Counted from the first letter of the stretch, positions 33,761 through 44,979 are shown. The stretch: DNA of 64,000 nucleotides from Streptomyces sp. A0642 (GCF_004795105.1 NZ_SSBL01000009.1:62001-126000), one strand, 5' to 3'. The notes: generated by a model from the sequence alone, not told the origin. Numbers and translations: made by a program.

Positions 33761-35515
33761 GTGACCCAATTGACCGAACGCGGCCCGTCGTTGTCGGCAG
33801 AGCACGGGCGGTCCGCCGTGCAGGCCCGGGCCCTGCTGCGCGGGGCCGTCGCGGCGGGGCTCGGCCTCGGCTCCGTCGTCGTGCTCGTCGTGCTCCTGTG
33901 GATCAGCTCGCCGGACCCCGACAGCGGCCCCCGCGACGCCTTCCACGCCGCGGCGGGCCTCTGGCTCCTCGCGCACGGCGCGGACCTGATCAGGACCGAC
34001 ACGCTGACCGGAGCCCCGGCCCCCGTCGGGGTCGCTCCGCTGCTGCTCACCGTCCTGCCGGTCTGGCTGGTGCACCGGGCGGCCAGGGATGTGCTGGAGC
34101 CCGACGAGGGGCGCGGCGCTCCCTCGCCCGGGGGTGCGTTCGCGCTGGTGACCGGGGGATACCTGCTGGTCGGGGCGGCTGTGGCGCTGTACGCCCGGGG
34201 CGCCTCGCTGTCGGCGCGGCCGCTGTCCCTGTTGTTCCCGGCGGCCCTCGTCGTCGCGGGTGCGGCCGCGGCCGGTGTGTGGACGGCCACGGGGCACCCG
34301 CTCGGACCGCCGCCCGCGTGGGCCCCGGTGCGGGTGCACGAGGCGATGGCGCGCTCCCGGTTCGCGCGGCGCGCGGAGGCGGTGGGCCGGTCCGCGGCGG
34401 CCGGGGTGGCGGTCCTGCTGGGCGGGGGCGCGCTGGTGGTCGCGGTGGCGCTGGTGCTCCACGCGCAACCGGTCCAGGAATCCTTCCTGCGGCTCTCCGA
34501 CGACTGGGCCGGGCGGGGGGCGGTGCTCCTGGTGGCGCTCGGCCTGGTGCCGAACGCGGCCGTGTGGGGCGCCGCGTACGGACTCGGCCCCGGTTTCGCG
34601 CTCGGCACGGCGTCCACTGCCGGCCCGATCGCCTTCACCGGACATCCGTCGATGCCGGACTTCCCACTGCTGGCCGCCCTTCCGGCGCAGGGGCCCGGGA
34701 CGCCCCTGAACTGGGCGGCCGCCGCCGTGCCGGTCGCCGCCGCAGTGACCGTGGCGTGGTTCACCGTACGAAGGGCGGCGCCCGCCCACGGCGAGCGCGA
34801 GGCGGTGTGGGGTCCGGGGGAGACGGCGCTCACGACCGCGCTGGCGGCCACGGGCTGCGGAATCGGCGCGGCCCTGCTCGCGGCGGCGGCCGGCGGCCCG
34901 CTCGGGACGCACGCTCTGGCACGGTTCGGCCCGGTGTGGTGGCTCGTGGGCGCGGCCGCCCTGGCCTGGACGCTGGTGCTGGCGGTCCCGGCGGCGCTGC
35001 TGCTGCGGGCCTGGCGGCTGCGCGGCCCCCAGCCGGCCGAGGCGGCGGACGCCGGACCGGGCGGAACGAGTGGTACGAGCGAGACGCGCAAGCCCGGCGA
35101 GGCCGTGGAGGGCGGGAGCGGCACGACCGGCCGCAGGTGGTGGCCGAGGGGTGGCACCCGGCCGGAGAAGCAGGCACCCGGGGCGGACGAGGCCCCCGTC
35201 CCCGTACCCCCCACCGCAGGCCCTTCCGGGGCCGACGCGGACGACGAGTTCGAGGCGTACGACTTCCTGCCGATCGGTCCCTGGAACGCGGAGGCGCCGG
35301 GAGTGCCCCCCGCCGCTCCCGAAGAAGCCCCCGCACCGGCCACGGACCCGGCACCTCCGGCCACGGACCCGGCACCTCCGGCCGCGAACCCCACAGCCAC
35401 CACGAACCCCGCAGCCACCACGGACGCCGCAGCCACCACGAACCCCGCAGCCGCCATGGACTCGGAACCGGCCGGTCCCGCAGGGCCGGCCGGTCCGCAG
35501 GACGCTACTTCTTGA
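33761..35515 (+). CDS. DUF6350 family integral membrane protein
   Basis: 584 residues starting at GTG 33761 (TQLTERGPSLSAEHG). It has eight to ten membrane helices, beginning LLRGAVAAGLGLGSVVVLVVLLW and including ALVTGGYLLVGAAVALYARGA, GVAVLLGGGALVVAVALVLHA and a conserved FLRLSDDWAGRGAVLLVALGLVPNAAVWGAAYGLGPGFALG segment that marks the DUF6350 family; GPIAFTGHPSMPDFPLLAALP is another family block. The cytoplasmic tail (from about 440) is low-complexity with repeated TTNPAATTDAAATTNPAA units. It precedes purN in the usual actinobacterial neighbourhood. Function is not established. Its last 11 bases overlap the convergent gene. Confidence 0.85.
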   Translation: MTQLTERGPSLSAEHGRSAVQARALLRGAVAAGLGLGSVVVLVVLLWISSPDPDSGPRDAFHAAAGLWLLAHGADLIRTDTLTGAPAPVGVAPLLLTVLPVWLVHRAARDVLEPDEGRGAPSPGGAFALVTGGYLLVGAAVALYARGASLSARPLSLLFPAALVVAGAAAAGVWTATGHPLGPPPAWAPVRVHEAMARSRFARRAEAVGRSAAAGVAVLLGGGALVVAVALVLHAQPVQESFLRLSDDWAGRGAVLLVALGLVPNAAVWGAAYGLGPGFALGTASTAGPIAFTGHPSMPDFPLLAALPAQGPGTPLNWAAAAVPVAAAVTVAWFTVRRAAPAHGEREAVWGPGETALTTALAATGCGIGAALLAAAAGGPLGTHALARFGPVWWLVGAAALAWTLVLAVPAALLLRAWRLRGPQPAEAADAGPGGTSGTSETRKPGEAVEGGSGTTGRRWWPRGGTRPEKQAPGADEAPVPVPPTAGPSGADADDEFEAYDFLPIGPWNAEAPGVPPAAPEEAPAPATDPAPPATDPAPPAANPTATTNPAATTDAAATTNPAAAMDSEPAGPAGPAGPQDATS

Positions 35516-36443
35516 CGCCGAAGAAGGGCTCGAGCGGCTTCGGGAGCAGGTTGTTGCAGGACAGCTGCCCCGACTTGGTGAGGGCGTCGTTCACGCAGGT
35601 GTAGTAGTCGCGGTAGACGAGCTGCACCGTGAACGTCGTCGCGACGATCGACAGGGCGATCAGCCCCGTCACCAGGCCACTGACCGCGGCCGTCGTCTGC
35701 TGGCGGCTTCCGCGCTGGACGTAGTTGGTTCCCTGCGGGTCCGCCGGAGGGCTGGACCCGGCGGCGGACGCCGAGCCGGGAGTAGTGGTGGGGCCCTGGC
35801 CCACGTGGGAAACCCCCCGGTCGGCCGCCCCTTCCTGTGCCGACGGTTCCTCCGGCTTGGCGCGGAGCGCGCTGATCGACCAGTAGGTGGCGAGTGCGCC
35901 GAGCAGCAGCGCGATCTCCGGGAAGTCGAAGAGCGCGAAGAAGAAGGCCCACATGCCGGAGAGCAGCGAGTAGCGGGCGCGGCGCTGGACCGGGTCCTTC
36001 GGGTCCCAGCGCAGGGTGCCGCGGGGACCCTCCGGGCCGCCACGGCCGCCGCCCTGGCCGTTCGGTCCGCCGGGCCCGGTGGGGCGGCCGCCGAAGGTGC
36101 CGCTCTGGCGCCCCGGCTGGTGGCTGCTCCACTGGCTGCCCCAGACGGGCCGGTTGTCGGAGGATCCGCCCTCGGGCGCGTCCCCGGGGCCGTCGTCGCC
36201 CTCGCCGTTTCCGTTCGTACCGCCGCCGGCCTGGTGGCGCGGCTGCCACGGCTGGTCGGGCCGGTCCTCGGGCGGCGGGGCGAACGGGTTGTCGTCCCCG
36301 GGGCCGGAGGAGCCGGACGACCCCGACGAGGACGGAGCGGAGGAAGAGGAGGAGCCCGGCGTGGGGGACTGCTCCCGCATCAGAGGTGAGGACCGCTCGG
36401 GCAGCGGACGGCGGAAGGCGGTGCGGCGGCGTCGGTCCGGCAT
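35505..36443 (-). CDS. Membrane protein with disordered N-terminus, unknown function
   Basis: 312 residues. Residues 1-150 are disordered, rich in Ser, Gly, Pro, Asn and Gln. A first hydrophobic pair, YSLLSGMWAFFFALFDFPEIALLLGALATYWSISALRAK, is followed by a Ser/Pro/Gly linker and one more helix, AAVSGLVTGLIALSIVATTFTVQLVYRDYYTCVNDALT, with a short C-terminal extracytoplasmic segment holding two Cys (YTCVNDALTKSGQLSCNNLL) that may form a disulfide. ATG 36443 has GGGGAAG about 11 bases upstream; an internal ATG at residue 22 is an alternative. The protein type is common next to purN in Streptomyces; no function known. Confidence 0.75.
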   Translation of the reverse strand: MPDRRRRTAFRRPLPERSSPLMREQSPTPGSSSSSAPSSSGSSGSSGPGDDNPFAPPPEDRPDQPWQPRHQAGGGTNGNGEGDDGPGDAPEGGSSDNRPVWGSQWSSHQPGRQSGTFGGRPTGPGGPNGQGGGRGGPEGPRGTLRWDPKDPVQRRARYSLLSGMWAFFFALFDFPEIALLLGALATYWSISALRAKPEEPSAQEGAADRGVSHVGQGPTTTPGSASAAGSSPPADPQGTNYVQRGSRQQTTAAVSGLVTGLIALSIVATTFTVQLVYRDYYTCVNDALTKSGQLSCNNLLPKPLEPFFGVKK

Positions 36444-36806
36444 GTGGTGAACGTCTTCCCCATCTCGTCATTTCCGCCCTGCGGGCGGCTCGCTGACCCT
36501 GACGCTACCCTCCGGCGAGGAGGGGCCGGAAGCTGGGCGTACAGGCGCGGTGGCCGACAGCTGTCACCCGGACCGCCCGCCTCTCCCGGGCCCGCGGCCG
36601 GCGGCCCCTCACCCCCGTCAGACGAAGGCCTCCCGAGGTGCCGGTATCGTTGCTGACGGTCGGCTCGTTCGTAGAGTTCCCCGTATCGGGGGGCGTGATT
36701 CTTTCGTACGACCGCACAAACAGCATGGCCATCGTGCCGCCGGTCCCGCAATGCGGCGGGCGGTGCGGCCGCTTCGAACTGCTTCACACGCGAGAAAGGG
36801 CCAGCC
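36444..36806. other. Divergent upstream region of purN
   Basis: 363 bp holding the promoters of purN and the leftward membrane protein gene. The central part (36640-36735) is AT-richer. A strong -35/-10 pair for purN is listed separately. No riboswitch-like conserved blocks were recognised. Confidence 0.5.
36651..36678 (+). promoter_or_regulatory. Candidate vegetative promoter of purN-purH
   Basis: TTGCTG (36651-36656) and TAGAGT (36673-36678) are separated by 16 bp and point at purN, giving a leader of about 120 bases. Confidence 0.45.
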
Positions 36807-37449
36807 GTGGCCTCCCCGCTCTCCTCCGCCGGACCGGCCCGCCTGGTCGTCCTGGTCTCCGGTTCCGGTACGAACCTCCAAGCCCTGCTCGACGCGATCG
36901 CCGACGACCCCGAGGGGTACGGCGCCCGGGTCGTCGCCGTCGGTGCCGACCGCGACGGCATCGCCGGCCTGGAGCGGGCGGAGCGGGCCGGGCTCCCGAC
37001 CTTCGTGTGCCGGGTCAAGGACTACGGGACGCGCGCCGAGTGGGACGCGGCGCTCGCCGCGGCCACCGCCGCGCACCGCCCGGACCTCGTCGTGTCCGCG
37101 GGCTTCATGAAGATCGTGGGCAAGGAGTTCCTCGCCGGGTTCGGCGGCCGGTTCGTCAACACCCACCCCGCCCTGCTCCCCAGCTTTCCCGGTGCCCACG
37201 GTGTGCGCGACGCGCTCGCGTACGGCGTGAAGGTCACCGGGTGCACCGTCCACTTCGTCGACGACGGCGTCGACACCGGTCCGATCATCGCGCAGGGCGT
37301 GGTCGAGGTGACCGAAGAGGACACCCCGGAGGGTGAAGCGGCCCTCCACGAACGCATCAAGGAAGTCGAGCGCAAGCTGCTCGTCGAGGCCGTGGGGCGG
37401 CTCGCCCGTGACGGCTATCGCATTGAGGGACGAAAGGTTCATCTCGGTC

Positions 37450-37463
<14 letters not shown>
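36807..37463 (+). CDS. purN: Phosphoribosylglycinamide formyltransferase
   Basis: 218 residues, slightly longer than E. coli PurN. It transfers the formyl group of 10-formyl-THF to GAR in purine synthesis. LVVLVSGSGTNLQALLDAI binds the phosphate; VSAGFMKIVGKEFL and FVNTHPALLPSFPGAHGVRDALAYGVKVTGCTVHFVDDGVDTGPIIAQ contain the catalytic Asn, His and Asp triad of the family. GTG 36807 follows GAGAAAGGG. purH starts 14 bp before its stop, so the two are translationally coupled. Confidence 0.97.
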
Positions 37464-39003
<1,540 letters not shown>

Positions 39004-39038
39004 CACGGGCCACGCCCGGTCGCCCGGGCTCGTAAGAC

Positions 39039-39085
39039 CGAAGGCCGCCGGTTCCCCGGAAAGAACGGGGAACCGGCGGCCTTCG
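39039..39085. terminator. Terminator between purH and the RDD gene
   Basis: A perfect 19-bp stem (arms 39039-39057 and 39067-39085) with a 9-base loop between convergent genes, probably bidirectional. Confidence 0.85.
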
Positions 39086-39119
39086 CCGTGCCGTGAGGGT
39101 GGTTGCTCCCTCGCCGCGC

Positions 39120-39890
39120 CTACTTCGTCTTGATGACGATCGTGCTGCCGGCGCGGTCGTGCCAGCCCTGGAGCTTGCCCGAGTTGTCGAAGAAGGGGGA
39201 GAGGTAGACCAACAGCGTCCCCAGACCGCAGAAGAGCGAGCCGACCATCGGGATGATCCAGCGGATGAAGCCCGCACCCAGACCGGGAGCCTGGCCGGTG
39301 CTCTCCTTGACGACCTTGACGTTGAGGACCATCTTGCCGAGCGTGGCGCCCCAGATGGAGACCATCAGCCACTCGTAGAGCAGCGCGATCAGCGCGAACA
39401 CGGCGATGAAGCCGAAGAAGCCCGCGACGATGCCGACGCTGGCGTCCGCCGCGTCGTTCACGCACTGGCTGTAGGCGGGGGTGCCGTACTCCAGGCCGCT
39501 GCAGTCGTCGATGGACTTCGAGGCGCCCACGATGCTCGCGACGCCGATCGCCGAGAAGATCGCGTAGAGGATGCCGTACGCGACGCCGTCCAGGGCGCGC
39601 GCGCCCAGGCGGCGTCCCATCGTGGCGAGTTCGACGGTACCGAGGCCCGCGACGTTGATGAAGCCGTTGTTGGCCTGCAGGGTGCCGCCCGGCTGGGGCG
39701 GGTAGCCGTAACCCGGCTGGCCCTGCGGGGGGATGCCGGGCTGCTGCTGCGGGTAGCCGTAACCCGGCTGGCCCTGCGGCGGGACGCCCTGGGGGGCCTG
39801 CTGCGGGTAGCCGTAGCCGGGCTGGCCCTGGGGCGGCTGACCGGGCTGCTGCCCGTAGGGGTTGTTCGGGTTCGGGTCGCCGAAGCTCAT
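39120..39890 (-). CDS. RDD family membrane protein
   Basis: 256 residues. The N-terminus is a Gln/Pro/Gly/Tyr-rich tail with three near-identical PPQGQPGYGYPQQ repeats. The RDD domain starts ATMGRRLGARALDGVAYGILYAIF, where the R-x-x-x-x-x-D signature is RRLGARALD; further helices are VGIVAGFFGFIAVFALIALLYEWLMVS and FIRWIIPMVGSLFCGLGTLLVYLSP, and GATLGKMVLNVKVV is the conserved loop. RDD proteins are membrane proteins with mostly unknown roles, some linked to ion exchange. ATG 39890 has GGAGG upstream. The upstream region to folD is AT-richer and holds both promoters. Confidence 0.9.
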   Translation of the reverse strand: MSFGDPNPNNPYGQQPGQPPQGQPGYGYPQQAPQGVPPQGQPGYGYPQQQPGIPPQGQPGYGYPPQPGGTLQANNGFINVAGLGTVELATMGRRLGARALDGVAYGILYAIFSAIGVASIVGASKSIDDCSGLEYGTPAYSQCVNDAADASVGIVAGFFGFIAVFALIALLYEWLMVSIWGATLGKMVLNVKVVKESTGQAPGLGAGFIRWIIPMVGSLFCGLGTLLVYLSPFFDNSGKLQGWHDRAGSTIVIKTK

Positions 39891-40121
39891 CTGGGGCGTT
39901 CCTCCAACGGGACGTACGGGGACGAATGCGGCCGCGCGGAGGAAAGAAAACATCAGCGGTCCGCCCCCCGGGTACTTCTGCGGCACTGCGGCCTTCATCG
40001 TTATAAGCAGGACGTAAGTTTGTCCAGTCGCTGCACGAGAAGTTGTCCAAGTGCAACCTTGTGTCCACGGTCGGCACCTGCAATTGGTACGCGGGCGGGG
40101 TCATCCGCGAGTATGGGGAAC

Positions 40122-40991
40122 ATGACTGCCCAGATTCTCGATGGCAAGGCCACCGCAGCCGCGATCAAGTCCGATCTCACCGTCCGCGTGGCGGCTCTCA
40201 AGGCCCGGGGCGTCACGCCCGGCCTGGGAACCCTGCTGGTCGGGGACGACCCGGGCAGCAGGTGGTACGTGAACGGCAAGCACAAGGACTGCGCGCAGGT
40301 CGGCATCGGCTCCATCCAGCGCGAACTCCCCGACACCGCCACGCAGGAGGAGATCGAGGACGTCGTCCGCGAGCTCAACGCCGACCCGGCGTGCACCGGT
40401 TACATCGTGCAGCTGCCCCTGCCCAAGGGCATCGACACCAACCGCGTCCTGGAACTCATGGATCCGGCCAAGGACGCCGACGGCCTGCACCCGATGAGCC
40501 TGGGCCGGCTCGTGCTCAACGAGCAGGGCCCGCTGCCCTGCACCCCGCAGGGCGTCGTGCAGCTGCTGCGCCACCACGGCGTCGAGATCAACGGCGCGCA
40601 CGTGGTGGTCGTCGGGCGCGGCGTCACCATCGGCCGTTCGATCCCGCTGCTGCTGACCCGCAAGTCGGAGAACGCCACGGTGACCCAGTGCCACACCGGC
40701 ACCCGTGACCTCTCCTCGCATCTGCGCCGGGCCGACATCATCGTCGCCGCCGCGGGCGTGCCGCACATCATCAAGCCCGAGGACGTGAAGCCGGGCGCGG
40801 CCGTGCTCGACGTCGGCGTCAGCCGCGACGAGAACGGCAAGATCGTCGGCGATGTCCACCCGGGCGTCGCCGAGGTCGCCGCCTGGATCTCGCCCAACCC
40901 GGGCGGTGTCGGTCCGATGACCCGCGCCCAGCTGCTCGTCAACGTGGTCGAGGCGGCCGAGCGCGACGCCGACGCCGTCTCCGCCGGCTGA
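40122..40991 (+). CDS. folD: Methylenetetrahydrofolate dehydrogenase/cyclohydrolase
   Basis: 289 residues. It makes 10-formyl-THF, the cofactor of purN and purH upstream. The substrate site is SRWYVNGKHKDCAQVGI with the catalytic Lys of Y-x-x-x-K; VQLPLPKGID and DADGLHP follow; the NADP-binding loop is VVVGRGVTIGRSIPLLL, the actinobacterial form of G-R-S-x-x-V-G; PGGVGPMTRAQLLVNVVEA is near the end. ATG 40122 gives the family N-terminus MTAQILDGKATAAAIK. The DUF3017 gene follows 20 bp later. Confidence 0.98.
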   Translation: MTAQILDGKATAAAIKSDLTVRVAALKARGVTPGLGTLLVGDDPGSRWYVNGKHKDCAQVGIGSIQRELPDTATQEEIEDVVRELNADPACTGYIVQLPLPKGIDTNRVLELMDPAKDADGLHPMSLGRLVLNEQGPLPCTPQGVVQLLRHHGVEINGAHVVVVGRGVTIGRSIPLLLTRKSENATVTQCHTGTRDLSSHLRRADIIVAAAGVPHIIKPEDVKPGAAVLDVGVSRDENGKIVGDVHPGVAEVAAWISPNPGGVGPMTRAQLLVNVVEAAERDADAVSAG

Positions 40992-41011
40992 TCCGGCCCG
41001 GAAGGAACCCC

Positions 41012-41626
41012 ATGGGTGCTGGTACGAGCCCGGCCGACCGGGCCGCCTCGGCGACCGGGCCGGCCGACGAGCAGGCCGGGGCCACGGCGGACGCCGCGGC
41101 CGAGGGCTCCACGGCAGCCGCCTCCGCGGCGGACCCGGGCGACGCCTCCGCGGCGGACGCCGCCGACGTCCCCGCGAGCGGTGCGGGCGAACGCACCGGC
41201 AGCCATCCGGAGCCCGGCCCCGCGGCGCGCCGGTCGCGGCGCTTCCCGTCGTTCACCCGGGACACCGCGCGTCCCGAGGGCGGCGGCCGGGCGGCCGGCG
41301 GGGACGCACCCGCGCCCGCCCGCCAGTGGCCGCTGCTCGCCGTGCTCTGCACGGCCGGGGCCGGGCTCCTGATCGTGGCCGCCGACCCCTTCGACCAGGC
41401 CTTCCGGATCGGCACGATCCTGATCGGCGTGGCGCTCGTCGGCGGCGCGGTCCTGCGCCTCCTGGTCCCCTCGGTGGGCATGCTCGCGGTGCGTTCCCGC
41501 TTCACCGACCTGGTGACGTACGGACTGCTGGGCGTCCTCATCGTGATGCTGTCGCTCATGGCGCAGCCCGAACCGTGGCTGGACATCCCGTTCCTGGAGG
41601 ACGCGGTCCACTTCACGATCCGCTGA
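41012..41626 (+). CDS. DUF3017 domain-containing membrane protein
   Basis: 204 residues. The first about 105 residues are disordered, rich in Ala, Gly, Asp, Glu. Three membrane helices follow: WPLLAVLCTAGAGLLIVAADPFDQAF, FRIGTILIGVALVGGAVLRLLVPSVGMLAV, FTDLVTYGLLGVLIVMLSLMAQPEPWLDIPF, the arrangement of the DUF3017 family, which regularly follows folD in actinobacteria. Function unknown. ATG 41012 follows GGAAGG. Confidence 0.88.
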   Translation: MGAGTSPADRAASATGPADEQAGATADAAAEGSTAAASAADPGDASAADAADVPASGAGERTGSHPEPGPAARRSRRFPSFTRDTARPEGGGRAAGGDAPAPARQWPLLAVLCTAGAGLLIVAADPFDQAFRIGTILIGVALVGGAVLRLLVPSVGMLAVRSRFTDLVTYGLLGVLIVMLSLMAQPEPWLDIPFLEDAVHFTIR

Positions 41627-41643
41627 GGCCGTCGGCCCGGACG

Positions 41644-41677
41644 GTGTCCGTCCCCTCCCCCGAGAAGGGACGGACAC
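41644..41677 (+). terminator. Terminator after folD operon
   Basis: A perfect 11-bp stem GTGTCCGTCCC / GGGACGGACAC with a 12-base loop, 18 bases after the DUF3017 stop. Confidence 0.65.
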
Positions 41678-42132
41678 CCGGGACGGGGCCCACCGGCGCA
41701 AAATGCTCCGGTATGAGGCGAGTTGAGCGGCCTTGCCCCGTCCTGAATCCAGCCTTGTCCACGGGGTTCGAGGGTTCAAGGAATCGCTGTGGCCTGTGGC
41801 ACGGAAGTGACCATTCCGCCACTGTGTGATCGCCGGGCAACGGTGGCGGACCGGCCCGGCCGTCCCCACGGCAGGGGCGCGCGGAGTGCGCCCGGACGCC
41901 TGCGTGCCCCTGTGCGCCCGCTCCCCGGGAACTGGCGGTCCGCGTTCACGCATCTCCCCGGGTGGTCCGGAACGGACCACCACCGGTTCCGGCCAGGGGG
42001 CCGACCGTGTGCGGCGCGGCGGTAGCGCGTACACCCCGAGGTCGCCGGGAAGCGGATCGCCGACGTCCAGGCGTGCGCCACGCTCGCCTCCGGTGCGCAG
42101 GGGTGCACGGCCGAAGCGGCCGGCCAGGGAGC

Positions 42133-42420
42133 GTGACGCGGCCTCAGCGCGTCCGGCTGAGCGGACGGGGAGGGTGATCCGGCCCGCCTCGGCCGGAGGA
42201 GTGGCCGGAGCAGGTGAGGCGGGTTCGCTCGACCGGGGGAGCGGCCGAGAGAACGTGACGCGGGCTCGTCTCGGCCGTAGGAGCGCCCGGAGAACGGGAC
42301 GCGGGTTGGCTCGGTCGGAGGAGTGGCCGAGAGAAGGTGACGCGGGCTCGCTCCCCCGGAGTAGGCGGCCGGGCGGCGTGGCGCCCGCCCGCCTCGGCCG
42401 GGTGAGCGGGCGGTGACCGG
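42133..42420. repeat. Tandem array of a 41-bp unit, seven copies
   Basis: Units begin at 42133, 42174, 42214, 42255, 42296, 42337 and 42378, so the period is 40-41 bp. Most begin with a GTGACGCGGG-like block and carry GGCCGGAGGAGCGGCC and, usually, GAGAGAAC-like blocks. The central four copies are the best conserved. It lies directly upstream of the mdh leader. Confidence 0.85.
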
Positions 42421-42490
42421 TTGTGTGCGGTGCCACAGGGGGGCGGGCGGCCCCGGGCTTCCGGGTCGGATAGCCTGACCGCTGGATATC

Positions 42491-42504
42491 TCTTCACATC
42501 AAGA
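42491..42504. promoter_or_regulatory. Candidate UrtR/TamR-type palindrome upstream of mdh
   Basis: TCTTCACATCAAGA matches the TCTTGA-N2-TCAAGA-like palindrome of the UrtR subfamily of MarR regulators except for one base (C for G at position 5). Streptomyces TamR of this subfamily controls TCA-related genes. It lies 64 bp before the mdh start. Confidence 0.35.
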
Positions 42505-42567
42505 TTCAGGGATGTCCAGCACCAGGGGCCAGGAGCCCCCACCGCCAGCTGTCTAACGGAGATCGCC

Positions 42568-43557
<990 letters not shown>

Positions 43558-43580
43558 TCCGTACGTCCCCTGGGACACGC

Positions 43581-43632
43581 GGACGCCACCGCCCCCGGCA
43601 GCAGCGAGTCGCTGCCGGGGGCGGTGGCGTCC
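43581..43632. terminator. Terminator between mdh and the PEP-mutase-like gene
   Basis: A perfect 22-bp stem (arms 43581-43602 and 43611-43632) with an 8-base loop, 23 bases after mdh and before a convergent gene. Confidence 0.88.
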
Positions 43633-43650
43633 GTCGGTACGGGGAAGTCC

Positions 43651-44379
43651 TCAGGCCGTACGGAGCCCGTCGGCGAATCCGCCCAGCGCCGCCATGGCCC
43701 GGCGCTGGAGGCCGGGGCCGAACGTGACGCGGGCGGCGCCCAGTTCACCCAGGCGGCGCGGGCCCGGACCGTCCGGCCGGGCCAGGGCGTTCAACGGCGC
43801 GGGAACGGCGGCGGACAGGCGGGGGAGCACCTCGGGCGGTGCCATGATCGGGTAGACGCCGTCGGCGCCGGCGGCCACGTACAGCAGCGCACGCCGCACC
43901 GTCTCGGCCTCCTGGTCCACGCCCTCCGGAACGCCGGTGACATACGTGTCCACCCGGGCGTTGACGAACAGCTCGTCCCCGGCCGCCGCCCGTACCTCGG
44001 CCAGCCGGTCCGCCTGCCACCGGGCGTCCACGAGGACGCCGTCCACCGTGTCCTCCAGATTGCAGCCGACCGCCCCGGCGGTGAGCAGCCGCTCCACTAG
44101 CTCCCGGGGCTCCAGCCCGTACCCGGCCTCGATGTCGGCGGACACGGGTACCGGGACGGCGCGGGCGATCCGCGCCACCGCCGCGATCATCTCGGCGGCG
44201 GGCGTGGCCCCGTCCTCGTACCCGAGCGAGGCCGCGACCCCCGCGCTCGGGGTGGCGAGGGCGGGGAACCCCGCGTCGGCGAGGACGCGGGCGCTCGCGG
44301 CGTCCCACGGACCGGGAAGGACCAGCGGATCCCCGGGAGTGAGGCCGCGGTGCAGCGCGCGGAGGTGGTGGGCGGTCAT
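43651..44379 (-). CDS. Isocitrate lyase/PEP mutase family protein
   Basis: 242 residues, the TIM-barrel PEP mutase/isocitrate lyase superfamily. Seen: PLVLPGPWDAASARVLADAGFPALATPS at the barrel start, PVPVSADIEAGYG with the metal-binding Asp, and VGCNLEDTVDG with the Glu-Asp pair. The K-K-C-G-H catalytic loop of isocitrate lyase is absent and no DDA-type phosphonomutase loop is plain, so it is probably a lyase or hydrolase of unknown substrate. ATG 44379 has AGGAG upstream. It is followed upstream by the AhpD-like gene in the same direction, 46 bp apart, with a MocR regulator divergent. Confidence 0.85.
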   Translation of the reverse strand: MTAHHLRALHRGLTPGDPLVLPGPWDAASARVLADAGFPALATPSAGVAASLGYEDGATPAAEMIAAVARIARAVPVPVSADIEAGYGLEPRELVERLLTAGAVGCNLEDTVDGVLVDARWQADRLAEVRAAAGDELFVNARVDTYVTGVPEGVDQEAETVRRALLYVAAGADGVYPIMAPPEVLPRLSAAVPAPLNALARPDGPGPRRLGELGAARVTFGPGLQRRAMAALGGFADGLRTA

Positions 44380-44425
44380 CGCGGAAGGCTCCTGAGGTGG
44401 GCGGCGCGGGGTGGGCGGGGCCGGA

Positions 44426-44932
44426 TCAGTGGTCGCCGGGCGTGTAGTGGCCCGGGACCATCCGCGTGGTCACGGCGAACCGGTTCCAGGCGTTGATCGC
44501 GATGATCGCGGCGATCAGGTGGGCCAGCTCGGTCTCGTCGAAGTGCTTGGCGGCCTTCGCGTACACCTCGTCGGGGACGAAGCCGTCGGTCAGGACGGTG
44601 ACCGCCTCGGTCAGCTCGATCGCCGCGATCTCCTTCGGCGTGTAGAAGTGCTGCGACTCCTCCCAGGCGCTGAGGTTCACGATCCGCTGCACGGACTCGC
44701 CCGCCGCGAGGGCGTCCTTGGTGTGCATGTCGAGGCAGAACGCGCAGTGGTTGAGCTGCGAGGCCCGGATCTTCACGAGCTCGCCCAGGACGGGGTCGAT
44801 CCCCTTGGACGCCGCGCCGTCCAGGCGGGCCATCGCCTTGTAGACGTCGGGCGCGTGCTGCGTCCACTGCATGCGCGGGGTGTGCTCGGCGGTGTACTCG
44901 GAGGTCGTCCGGCTGTTCTCGTTCGTCGTCAT
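44426..44932 (-). CDS. Carboxymuconolactone decarboxylase (AhpD-like) family protein
   Basis: 168 residues. ELVKIRASQLNHCAFCLDMHTKDALAAGES contains the redox motif C-x-x-C-x-x-x-H of alkylhydroperoxidase AhpD and relatives, and RIVNLSAWEESQHFYTPKEIAAIELTEAVT is the typical following segment. Likely a peroxidase or disulfide reductase. The upstream region is only 47 bp to the divergent MocR gene, so it is the natural target of that regulator. Confidence 0.9.
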   Translation of the reverse strand: MTTNENSRTTSEYTAEHTPRMQWTQHAPDVYKAMARLDGAASKGIDPVLGELVKIRASQLNHCAFCLDMHTKDALAAGESVQRIVNLSAWEESQHFYTPKEIAAIELTEAVTVLTDGFVPDEVYAKAAKHFDETELAHLIAAIIAINAWNRFAVTTRMVPGHYTPGDH

Positions 44933-44965
44933 GGATACGACGTTACGGGGTCAGTGGCGCACCGG

Positions 44966-44971
44966 TATGGT
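44966..44971 (+). promoter_or_regulatory. Candidate -10 of the MocR gene
   Basis: TATGGT lies eight bases before the ATG, which would give a leaderless MocR mRNA. The adjoining TGGTCCAT and CCATG sequences may be part of its operator. Confidence 0.35.
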
Positions 44972-44979
44972 CCATTTCC

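Larger units (their letters stand above)
41627..42567. other. 941-bp gene-free region between DUF3017 and mdh
   Basis: The region holds a terminator hairpin (41644-41677), an AT-moderate segment (41700-41830), a stretch of uniform GC-rich DNA with no supported gene (41830-42130), a 41-bp tandem array (42133-42420) and the mdh promoter/leader. Frames crossing it lack ribosome sites and familiar sequences. Confidence 0.55.

Noticed and set aside
33040..36471. Very long minus-strand frame opposite the DUF6350 gene
   Set aside because: Low-complexity Arg/Pro/Ala translation and crossing of several supported genes; no conserved motif.
41776..42416. Several frames in the gap before mdh
   Set aside because: None has a ribosome site or a recognisable product, and part of the area is a tandem repeat.
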